From positions 7,642,065 to 7,706,064 of the forward strand of contig OZ018416.1 of NCBI GenBank assembly GCA_963969595.1: DNA of 64,000 nt, read 5' to 3'. Positions 48,195 through 59,575 of this stretch are shown here, one piece after another (the first letter of the stretch is position 1; the number at the start of each line of letters is the position of its first letter). This stretch comes from Neckera pumila (taxonomy: Eukaryota > Streptophyta > Bryopsida > Hypnales > Neckeraceae). The notes beneath the pieces are model-generated. The model saw only the letters and a list, made by a program, of their open reading frames with translations, ran no database searches and was not told the origin of the DNA. A program made the translations under genes and the position numbers.

Positions 48195-49953
48195 AAATAT
48201 AATTTGATATATTATCTACTTACTTCAATTATAATTATAATTTATGAATGCAATATTTTACAATACTGAAAAATACAAGAATATTCTATACTTAAAAAAA
48301 ATTAAAAAAATGGTAATAAACTAATAATTGAAAATATAAACAAAGAGCATAGTAATTTTTTAGCAATTCACTTTTATTTATTATAATGACTTTTAGGGTG
48401 TCATTATCTTAGAATCATGATCATGATCAATTCATTGAATGACACTATTTTAAAATTATTTTTCTACTTGACTATATAGATAATTTATCCATTATCTATT
48501 TATTTTAATTGTAGATTAAAAATGTTATGACCTTTTTTACATAGAAAAAAAGTATAAAAAAATAATTTATCTAATATAATACATATGACACAGTATTAAA
48601 TTTTTTTATAAAGATATTTGAAAATAATTGAAATAAACAACCATCAGACCATGAATTATTTATTTATTTATATAACTTCAGAATAAAGAACTATATAATT
48701 TTTTTGAATTAAATATTTAACAATAAAATGATATTTAAAGTTAATAAGTTTCAAAATTCTTTATAAAGTGAATTAGCAATAAATTTAATATTAATCTCAT
48801 AACTTTATTGCAACAAAATTGGTAGATTTTTTTTGTAAAACACAATATTGAATAAAATTAATATTCATTTATAATATATATATTCAAATTAAATTAGAAT
48901 TTTTTATAGAATTAATTTGAAAATTAATATGTTGAATGCGCAGTTTTAATGATACATTAATATTGAATTTCAATATTATTTATTAATTTTTTTCAAAAAA
49001 GGATCACGAAAAAGATAAATAAATTATTGGGATATGTTTTAGCTACATTTCTTGTTCTTTAAGAATTTAAAGTATAAAAAGATGTATTTCATAAAATTTA
49101 GACGATAACATTTAACAGGTCATGGCTATAATATAGAATGTTATATTATATAGATTGTATTTATTAAATCAATAAATTACAATATTATTTTAATATTTTT
49201 TGTTATTGTTAATATGTACACCTATAACTACAAATTACAAACTACAAACAACATTCTTTTGTATACTTAAATTATTCAGTATTTGAAATATATTCCTTCA
49301 AATAATTGGTTAATTACAAATTCATGTTTTAAAATATCAATTAGTCTATATTGAACACTATATTGATATTTTAATTCAATACTTATAACATTAAATTTTT
49401 AATTATTTGAGGATTTATTTAACTATCCAAGACAAAAGCATCAATTGAAAATTATACCAAAACTCAAGTGGTCATCTACAAGCCCTAGAAAAAACTCTCA
49501 TGGATGAATGATGAAGCCATAATTGCATTAGTAGAGTTCTTGGTTAATTGATGAAGACTTGAGAAAATATGCTTTGTGAGTAAAGAATTGAGGATTTACT
49601 TCATTGTAGTCAACTATTGCTTCAATGTAAATAGCAAAAGTGTTGTCAATTCTATAAACATTGCAAGCATATTCCAGAAGCTAAGCATTTTGTGCAACTT
49701 TTGGTATTATTGGGAGTGACTATCATGGTACTTGAAACAACCCATTACCAAATTGAAGAGCAGTTGCAACTTCAATTCTTTTGGATTCAAAAATTATTTG
49801 GTCAATTACATCTTTATTCGAGTATTTTGCTGCAAGAGTTTGAAAAAAACCCATTTTGAAGTGGATCTGACATCAAATTCTTAAAAAAATATTGCTCTAA
49901 TACCATATATAAACCAACATTGTGAGGTGAAGGGGAAAGATGAAAGAAGTTAT

Positions 49954-49954
<1 letters not shown>

Positions 49955-49984
<30 letters not shown>
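49955..49984. repeat. (AAT)n microsatellite
   Basis: About ten uninterrupted trinucleotide units. Confidence 0.95.
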
Positions 49985-51270
49985 CAAAAATATAGACTAT
50001 ATATTGTATTAGTTTGTTTTTTCCAAATGGGATTAAACAACCAATAGGATTGGATTTGATACAAGAAAGAATGATTTATTTGGCAAAGTTGTAATTAGTC
50101 AATGTTATATATTGATGGGGTTTAATAAAATCTTATACATCTTCTAATCTCTCCAAAGTAGACAATTATTGGTAATCTCCAAAAAATGTAATAATAATAC
50201 AAAAAGGTTCATAATTTTTTTTTATCTCGTTGAATTCAATTCCATATATATTATGTCTTCACCATTGAATTTTTCATAAATCTAATATAGATTCTAAACT
50301 CTACCCACGTACACATGCAAATACACACATTTAAAGCCCTCTCGGCTAGAGCCATTTACAGTCTATTAGAATGTTCACTATCAAATGATACTTTTTTTCT
50401 TTTATAGGTTCAAAATCCAAAAGTAGTTTCAATCTCCAAAGTACATCCACTTAAATCTCCTATTGGTACATGAATACATCACTCTTCATATCCTATTTGT
50501 TCCAATTTATACTATATGTCTACTTTCCTATTTGATCGGCCATAATCAACTATTTGCAATACCAATTTCCAAATTGGCTAAATAAACACACAAATATTGC
50601 TTTTACAAGAAAAAAATCAAATTGGCAAAATCCAAGGAAATGAATAAGTCTATGCCACCTTTATATTTAGTGAAGAGCTACGTGCATGACAAACTAAAGG
50701 TATATATTGGTCTCTAAAGGAGGAGTATCTATTCTAGTGACATTGCATTTTGTGTCTATATTAACCTAACTAATACTTGTAAAAATATTTTCTACTTTCA
50801 TTGTCCGCAAAATAAAAATCTTCATAACTTTCATTTCATTGGTTGGAATTGAATGATTCAATGTAGATATCAATTTATACTATAATTTAGGTAGCAATTT
50901 ATACTATAGTATGGTAAGATATAACTTTAAACATGGATGAACAATATTTGAAAATTAATGGACAAAAGAATTTACAAAATGTTGGAACGTTTTAATATAT
51001 TGGAAATTAAATAATTATTAGGCAAAGAAAGTTGAACTTGCATTTTTTGTGCAATATCAAATAAAATTAGTTAATATATCTTAAAACATAATTTATATTT
51101 TCCACTATACATTGAAATTTAAAAACAACTTATAACTATTTAATATTTATCAAAAGGAAGTAAAAAAAAGTTTCATATATAGAATATTGTCATTGAGATC
51201 CATTCTTAAAATTTAAGGATTTTATTTTCAAATTGTAAATTCATAGAGCCAATTCAAATTTTCAAAAATC

Positions 51271-51302
51271 CAAAGTGGGTTCTTTAGTCCTTTAGGGGTT
51301 AA
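51271..51302 (+). mobile_element. Terminal fragment of the TTAA family
   Basis: TTTAGTCCTTTAGGGG followed by TTAA at 51299-51302 matches the right end of the family. The left end was not found. Confidence 0.45.
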
Positions 51303-54114
51303 AGACTGCAATAAGTTAAATTATGGACTCTGATATCTCTTTGTAATTATAATTTGCAAACATTACAATTCTAAATAGAAAAAGAATATTGCATTTGAAA
51401 TTCCTTAAAAATATATCTACCAATCATCACATTGACATGTCACCTTCATACTCTTCAATTTTTCATTGATGAATTTTGCCCATCAAATTATAGTTGGTGA
51501 AAAAGATTAATGTGGTAGCAAACTAACAAATAATAGTTGAAGTTGAAAATTTAGTTTTGTTGGATTGATATTTAATACCTTGGAAAAAGATTGAAAAAAG
51601 ATGGACATAATTTAAAAAAACAAAAAAGTGCTAATTATTTAACTTTTGCATCTTTGAAAACTAGTTCTATATATTGTTCTTTTAAATTTTCAATAGTATC
51701 AATTGATGTGGTTGTAATGCTCATGTTGGATTTAATAAAAGATGATAATCTTACACAATTTTTACAAAAATCCAGGGATCAAAAAACTATTTGCAATTCA
51801 AAATATAAATCAACAATAAAATTTAGGTTCTAATTTTTGTGAGTATAGATAGGATGAATTTTAAATTGGAATTTTGAGATGTATCATTAGATGACATTTG
51901 AGGCTTCTGAGAGACTGCAAATTATCCTGCGTTTCCAGACTGCGGAAATGCAAGATAATTGCTGGCTGATGTGGCCAAGACTGTACTACGTCATTTTCAA
52001 TTCTATTTATTTAATTTTTGTTTATGATGATATTTGCGAGAATTTGTTTTTTTGAATTTTTTTTTGAATTTTTTTTTTCTGATAGCCCGTACCGTCTGTT
52101 TGCAGAACCGGGCCAAATTTGGGAACGGGCCTGAAATGGCCCTCTAATGCCCTCCAATGTCAGCTAATGAGTTTCCAATTAGAAAGTGTTAAATTTTGTT
52201 TTTAGATTATCGGATGCAAATTAAGATGCCCATTAGGTGTTTTAAAATGTCCAAATGGGAAAGTGAGCGCAGTAGGTGAAAGGTAGCCAAGTTCCAAGTT
52301 GGGATTGTTACATGAAGTTTGACTTTAAGAGTGGCGTAGTTTTTATTTGGTAGTTATCAGAGTTGAGGCGGTGCAAGTTGTAGACAGTGTGAAATTTTAT
52401 TGTAAATCTTTTTGAAGTCTAATAGGCGTTTTAAGTGTAGAAGTTGGCTTTTAGCTATTTGAATGTAAACTAGTCTGCCAAATGGGATGCTTTTGGAGTG
52501 CTGATTTGGGTTGGAGTATATGAGTGTGGATGGACCGTGTGCCAAATAGGATGTCATGTGAAGAAGGATACATGGAATTATGTTGCCAAATTGGAAGTTC
52601 AGTTTTGAAGCGGTGTCTTGTAGGCTATATAGGTGATGTGCGAATTGGTCATTCTCACCCATTGCTGCTGAGTGCGCGTGAGAGTCCAGCCCAATGTGGC
52701 TGTTTTTCTTGTTTCTTTGTTGTTGATGTGAGTATTTTGAGTTACAAGTTAAATGCTAGTTGGAATTATCTGTAAGAAGTTAGTGTGTGGCAAGAGTTGT
52801 GAGATGGATCGGAGTGGTTGGAATGGGAAATTGTGAAGCAAATTGGATTATATATTGTATTCAATCGATTTATTAATAGAATTAATTGTTGCCCAATTGG
52901 ATTCAATTCTTGTGTTTGAATGTGGTGTGAAGTTGTTGTATGCATTGTTACATGTGCTTGATTGTTAAATGTTATGATTGATTAATGTTGTGTGTGTGTT
53001 TGTCTGGTTGTTGAATTAATAGAATTTATCTTTTCCCTAATTGTATTGTATTGTTGTTTGGTGTCGTTGTAGTCATGGATGAGTTATAATTATAGTCCAA
53101 ATTGGGAATTGGAAGTGTGTGTGTGAATACTGTTGAATGTCCGAATTGGTCATTGTGTGAATCAAGAAGCTTGAATGTATTAAGTCTAGATTGAATCTTG
53201 TGAGACACAGTTTGAACTACTAGTCGAGTTTTTGAGTTAGATTAGACAAATTGGAGTTACTGAGCGTAAGGTGAGTGAAAATCATTGTGAAAATTGATTG
53301 CAATTTGAGTGAGTACAATTGAGATGCCCATCATTGTGAAGAGTATTTGGAGTAATTACAAATTGTTGAGTGTTGTTAATAATTAAAGGAAATTTATATT
53401 GAGTGTAGTATAAGAATGTATGAGGCTAATCATTGTGAAAAGTGGAAGTAAAATTAATTCCTAGTTGGTGTGTCAACCTGTTCCAAAGTCTACGAGAAGG
53501 CTAAATGTGATGAAGAACCAATTGGATCAAGCTGTTGTGAAGCATGCCCAGTTGGAGATTGGTAGATCCAATAGAGCTAGAAGCTGAAAGAATTTCAAGT
53601 TGGTAAAAGAAGCAAATTGGAAGGATTAAAAAAAAAAAAGATTCAACCTAAAAGATAATGTTTTCCATCCCTTGTGGCTATTAAGAGTGGAGCGTAGATT
53701 TGTAATTAGGCCAATTTGGTGAGTATTAAAGTCAAAACCTTAAATTGTACTTTCCCGGTTGTTATTTATCTACTAATTGGTAAATCCTTATTTGAATTTC
53801 TCCCTAGGAACAAACTTATTTTACTATTGGGTAATTTTTAAGAGATTACAAATTATCCTATTTCTATACAAGTTATGGTATTTAGCTGGCTTCTCCAATT
53901 TGTTTTTACCTATTGCTAGATGAGGGTACAAGTCAAATTCAAATTAGGTGTTTTTCTTGTTTTTTTCTTCTTGATAAATGCAAAGATAAGTTGTTTAAAT
54001 TGGAATTGTATTATATAGAATTGTGTATGATTAAGCATGATGTGGAATGCCATGGAATGTTGGAAACTTGTTTTGTGGGGATAACCCTGCCTTGGTTCCA
54101 GTGGGGCACCATAT

Positions 54115-54718
54115 TTTGACACCACCATATTTCTACGCTCAGAAACACTGGTCTCCACACATTCATTGGCATGCTTGGATATTGCATCAAAGACAAAGGC
54201 GAAGATCACTTCAACGTAGTCCATAGCAATGTGACCTCACAACAAATTGCAGAAGGCGTTGAGGAGTACGTGAAACATGGTACTCCATTTGCCAAGAACC
54301 AGGTCATTTTAACCCATAAGAACCTCATTGAAAGGGCCGCCACTTTTTGTAGGTACAAGTTAAAAAAACAGCTAGAAAGTACATTTATCGGCACGATTCT
54401 GTCCATGCTACAATCTGGTCAATTCATCCCTTCTGCTTCATGGGTTCTACCTGCTCGCCAAGGTAGAATGGAGTACACTAGGGCGTCAACATTGTGGAGG
54501 TGTATGATGGAACCAGACATACACCTCCACAATGCTGACGCCCTAGTGTACACGACAACAAGCGGACAATGTTGTTGTGGTTGAAGACAGTGAAGATGTT
54601 GCACAACCTACAACACGCAGTAGTTTTCACACGTCTATTGACACAAATGCTCCCATGTTCATTCCCGTTGTGTATGGTGACCTCGACGATCTGAATGATT
54701 TGCTACTATAGTTATGAG
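54115..54718 (+). pseudogene. Fragment of a possible HUH-endonuclease (replitron-like) protein, YxxK part
   Basis: The frame starting near 54117 reads RNTGLHTFIGMLGYCIKDKG, then HFNVVHSNV and onward to about 54520. The Y-C-x-K-D motif after a hydrophobic strand resembles motif III (YxxK), the catalytic tyrosine region of rolling-circle initiators. A later Asp-rich end (GDLDDLNDLLL, stop near 54708) is in another frame beyond the hairpin at 54473-54551. No HUH-type motif was found upstream, so the 5' part is missing. It appears to complement the fragment at 32377-32685, which holds the motif II-like part. Identification is by motif pattern only. Confidence 0.4.
54473..54551. repeat. Hairpin, 34-bp arms with one mismatch, 11-nt loop
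   Basis: The left arm 54473-54506 (GTACACTAGGGCGTCAACAT and onward) pairs with 54518-54551. Loop ATGGAACCAGA. The left arm is read through by the coding-like frame, and the right arm marks the place where that frame is lost. An inverted duplication of coding sequence is therefore likely. Confidence 0.85.
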
Positions 54719-56124
54719 GATGTGAACACTACTCATGACCTCTGAGAACAACTTTGAGAAGCGAATTCATTTGTTTTGGATGCTAATACTGATCATTGGT
54801 TTTTAAATCCCAATGTGCTCATTTCGCTTCAAAAAGTGCATCATTCATATGAATTTCCTTCTTTTTATATTTGTATGTGACTATATACACTTTTTTTTTC
54901 TTCTGTACTATGTGTGCCTTGTACATTTTTCTTGGGTGTGTGTTTGTGAAATCGCATTAATTGATTCAATACTTGAGGCTGCCGGAACATTTATGTGACG
55001 ATGCACTAACGATGCAAATATTGAGCTCCTGGAAGTTGGCCCATCTAAGGAAGGTGAGGCAAAAATGGAGACAATAAGACTGGTTTCTTTTCTACATATT
55101 TTGATTTTTTTAAATTTCTTTGTTTATTTATATCTATTCCTATTTTTAAATTTTTTTTGGAATTAATTTTTTTAGTTAAATTATTTGATTTGATGGCTTT
55201 TAGAAATGGAATTAGTAATTATTGTGGATTTGTTTCCCAATGCTTTTTTTAATTAATTGAATTTTAGACTCCTTGTTAGTGGACTATTGCATTGTTTTTT
55301 ATATTGATTTGAAATTTTGGTTCCATTTTTTTTCTAATTTAAATTTAAATTTTCAAAATGAATTCCAAATAAAAAAAATTCTATATAGATTCCAACTATT
55401 AAAATGTTGCTAATTTAACTTAAAGTATTACAAACATGAAATTCAAAGTCCTTTTGAAGAATATGACAAGATACATGATTCATATGCAATCAAATTCAAA
55501 GTGAAAACGAGTGAAAATCTCTTGAAATTTCCAATTTACATTACTTGCAAATGTTGACCTACAAAAAAAAATGGGGCTTCAAGTAGCTCCCTCCTTTTGA
55601 CAAATTTGAGATTTTCATGCGTACAATTAGCAATACATATTTGTATAGCTAAGTGCAAAAATAATTAATAACTAGCAATTTTTTATATTCTACATTTTTA
55701 TGATATTAAAAATATCATATTCTTTTTAATATTTTTATGATACGATGTAAGAATCATTTATTTAGAATAAACGTTTTATATTTTTATTATCTAAAGTCAA
55801 GTCTTTTTTCTTATTTACTATTTTTTGTAAGAGAAACAACTTTGTCATTTTACAAGAATGCATTAATTTTCAATTTTGATCCTTAGCATTATTTTGATTC
55901 TAACAGTATATATATGCATGTATATATGTATACAATAATACATTTTCATATATAAATTTGATTTTGTTAACTAATAAAAAATTATATTTCATTCACTGAA
56001 TTTTTAATCAATGTATAAATCAATCTTGGAATATGTTATGATAAATCTGGAAATTTAAATTTTATATTCCATTTCCAAAAAAATGAGAAAGTACATTGAA
56101 AGTTATTGACCTTGTAAAGTATAT
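54719..56124. other. AT-rich DNA, no gene seen
   Basis: No recognised feature. The frame at 54813-54998 has a hydrophobic run but no other support. Confidence 0.5.
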
Positions 56125-57037
56125 TTAACTCGTAAAATACCAAGACATTTTCAAACTCTGAAACCACTCAAAACTGCTTTGTTTGTTGCAATCACCCAAG
56201 AATCCAAAAAAGAACATTCTTTTAGAATCTAACCATAGGATCTTATATTTCACTTGTTTCAAATCATGTGGTAAAAATTTCATAAAGTTTGACCATACTG
56301 ATTGGAAGATATTAGCATTTGAAGTTGGAAAAATAGGTTTTTGGAATGTTGGCCTGCAATTTCAGATGAATTTGACCGCCATTTGTGAAATTTTTTGCAC
56401 TATGGACCATAAATTAAAATTTCTTTTAGTTGTACATTTGGGAGTGGGGGAATTTTTTTTTAGAATATCAAAATTTGATTTTCACATATAAAAATTTAGT
56501 AATAGAAGTAGTCTGAGATTGAACAAATCACTAAATTATTAATAGCTCTACGATGGAATTGAAAGTCATAACCCCAAAGGTCAATTTTTCTTGCAAACCA
56601 ATTTCACACTATCAAAAAAAACTTTGAAAAACTTTGAAAATTGCATTCAAAAATGAATTCTATAAATTGTTTTTTGAAGAAGATGCATAGATTGCTTGAA
56701 AAACAAGATTGTCCATAACTTTCTCATCATTACTTCAAATAGAATGAATGAAAGCTTCAAATGCAAACAAAAGCATAATCTTTCAAAAAAAAATTAAAAA
56801 TAAAAAAAATTAATTCTTTTGTATTTTTGTTTTTGCCTGGCGATCTGCTTTTAAGACTTCAGATGGCATAACTTTTGCTCCCGGGCACCGATTAAAAAAA
56901 ATTATATTTTTAGAAAGCTATTGTGATTCCCTATCTTCAAAAAAAAGTTTAAAAAAATCAGGTCAAAATTTGAGGTCACACAAGCCTGCTTGAAATTCCA
57001 AGTGTCTCCCGAGGGAACTTTGGTACTTTAGGATTAA
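56125..57037 (+). mobile_element. TTAA-bounded DNA transposon, copy F
   Basis: TTAA at 56125-56128 is followed by CTCGTAAAATACCAAG. The end is GGTACTTTAGGA plus TTAA at 57034-57037. Internal blocks shared with copies A and E include ACAAGATTGTCCATAACTTT, GGCATAACTTTTGCTCCCGG and the CAGGTCAAAATTTGAGG region. It is about 0.91 kb. The ORF at 56183-56491 lies inside the repeat. Confidence 0.7.
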
Positions 57038-58154
57038 AGGCATATTGGAATGTATCAAACATAAATTTGATTTCATAAATAAAAATTCAATTTCAAATTC
57101 ATTGTGAGAATCAAATAGAAAATAAATTTGGCATTGTATTTCAAACTCAATTTCAAAATCATTTTATGCTCAAATTTGATATAAAAATATAATCAATTAG
57201 AAATCACCTTCATAACCATCTGCAAATTAGTTCAATAATTCTCTTATATAACTTTGTGAAGATAATTGAAAAAAAAAGTTTTCAATAATGAATATTTCAA
57301 CATTTTTTTTTGAAAAATTTGAAATTAAACATTTGAAATTTTGAACCTTGAATCCTTTCAAGAGCCTTAAAATGTGAATTACTATAAGTTTGAAAAAGCA
57401 AAAAAACATCTTGATTCCTCCAAACAACTTTATAAAGGCATACAAGATGAAAAAATGTTTTTGTTCAATTATTATCTTTGAAGTTGATTGACAGTATTTT
57501 CAATGAATGGTGTAAGATATTTTCCATTATTGTGATTTTTGATTTTTTCTAATATGAGTGAAAACTTTAATGTAGTGTAAATAGGGAACAACTATCAAAA
57601 AAGAGAGTCATTGAGAAAAAAGGATTGAAGATAAATTTTAGCCTTTTTTTAATTAAGAAAATAATTTCGAACTTGAATCTAACAAACCTAGAAGTTGGCA
57701 ATGAAAACACTACAATATTTGTTTATCGTCCCTTGCATCCAAAAAGGGAGGAAATATCCATTTGGAGTCAAATTTGGCCACAATATTGGCTTTATTTCTT
57801 TACCCTCCAAAGGACTAAGAGGACATAATGTGTCTTCTTCAAATGTTTCATTGAAGTATATGAGATTAGGTAGAAGTCCAATCATTCAAATACCAAGATA
57901 TGATCACATATACAAATCATGATACTTCTCAAAGGTGATTGGCACAGCTAGTAATAATTGTACATTTTATTACTTGCTAACAACCACTAATATTCTTAAA
58001 TCCACTCATTGTCCTCATGTTTTGCAAAGAATAAATGTCTTACAAAGTACAAGTCAAAGGAGATAGATGCCACACTTGGAGAATAAAAGTCACTTCCAAG
58101 TACTTTGAGGTCACTATTCCCACACATGATCAATATACACTTGTATGTACACAC
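57038..58154. other. AT-rich DNA, no gene seen
   Basis: No recognised feature. Overlapping frames at 57625-57922 on both strands lack motifs. Confidence 0.5.
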
Positions 58155-58418
58155 CAGGGCTTTTTTTTTGGCTTTCTAGTGCCAGATTGCACCAGGAAAA
58201 AAAATCTAGCTAAAAAAGGTTATAAAAAATGCCAAAAAAATTTGATGAAATCGCCAAACAACTTTGAAACTAAGAAAATATTAGATGAAATCCCCTAATT
58301 GTGGATGAAAACCATACTATACATCCAATAAGTGGATGAATGTTGCAATTTAGAGCACCACTGTAACATTTTATATTGCCACTATGGCAATTCTTCAAAA
58401 ATGAAAAAAAAAGCCCTG
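58155..58418. mobile_element. hAT-type MITE, 264 bp, with 8-bp target-site duplication
   Basis: The ends CAGGGCTTTTTTTTT and AAAAAAAAAGCCCTG are inverted repeats. The flanks GTACACAC (58147-58154) and GCACACAC (58419-58426) match at 7 of 8 bases. CAGGG ends and an 8-bp duplication are characteristic of hAT elements. A decayed relative lies at about 17070-17262. Confidence 0.75.
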
Positions 58419-58426
58419 GCACACAC

Positions 58427-59243
58427 CATTCTCTTTGTATGAACCAATTATATGGCGATTTCAAACCCCATCATATATAAATAATTTACTACATTTTTAC
58501 TTGATGTTATTACAAAAGAAAAAACGTGGACACTCCACAATTGACATGTCTATGTAACTCAAAAATTGGCAAGTGATTTGGAAATTCCTTTCACAATCCA
58601 TACTTTGGTGAGGGACACTATATGTGAAATTACACCATTTTTGCCTATTTGTGAATACAATATTTTTTTGAAAATTGCATAATGACGTTCAATAAATTCA
58701 CTAAAAAAATCAGTTCAATTGAAACTTTTTTGCATCTTCAAATATATCTTTGCATCCTAAGATACACAATCTACACCAAAAGGGCAAATGTATTCAAGTC
58801 CCTTAGAGGTTAAGAGGGTTCATTGAGCATTTAGAGATAAACCCCATCGTCAATTTGTATTAGGTAGAATATGCCTAGTCTTTGTTACTTGCCATCAAGA
58901 TAGGGATCATGGCAATACTATATTGATATATTGATATATTCTATTAATGAGGGTACTATAGGGTACAAAATTAGTGTCACAACAAAAATCATGTTATAGA
59001 AATTAGTGCAACGCTGCAATATTTCACCCTCTGTTAATTAAATGTTTTGGTAATAGTATGACCTTAGTAAATTAGTGTTATGGGTACTACCCCCTTCTTG
59101 TTTGGTTTGATGCATAGTTGACAAAATGAATTATTTTTTAAGTCCACTTAGGCTACAACACTCTCATTTAATTTTTCTTATGAATTTGAAGGCTTTCGAC
59201 AATATCAATAAGTTTCCATCCATTTGAACATTCCATCAGGAAA
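58427..59243. other. AT-rich DNA, no gene seen
   Basis: Includes a TTAA-family end-like motif (CCCTTAGAGGTTAAG, TTAA at 58810-58813) without a partner. Confidence 0.5.
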
Positions 59244-59360
59244 GTACCCCCCATTGAAACAATATTGTTTCATAGGGCCCACAGTCCAATACAGAAACTT
59301 TATTGGACTGTGGGCTCTATGAAACAATATTGCAACAACACTGACACAATGGGGGGGGTA
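59244..59360. repeat. Foldback 220 bp upstream of the PUS3-type start codon
   Basis: GTACCCCCCATTG at the left and CAATGGGGGGGGTA at the right enclose a stem formed by 59257-59290 and 59301-59333 (CATAGGGCCCACAGTCCAAT and its inverse, one mismatch). The loop is about 10 nt, and the right side has a short insertion. It could be a small MITE, or a hairpin in the promoter or 5' UTR. Confidence 0.8.
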
Positions 59361-59575
59361 GTTCCCAATGTCTTTCATTCATGTGATCAAATGCTCAACA
59401 TTCTTCATCCATTTCAACAAGCCTGGTACAGTAGAAGATTTTGAGCATTGCTCGCCGCAACACCAACTGAATCTCTTCAATACCATGGACTTCAGTGTGT
59501 TTTTCATCTAGAAATTTTGCAGTTTTGCAGTTTTGCACTTTGATTTGCAGAAGGCACTAGTAAAGTGTCATCACC

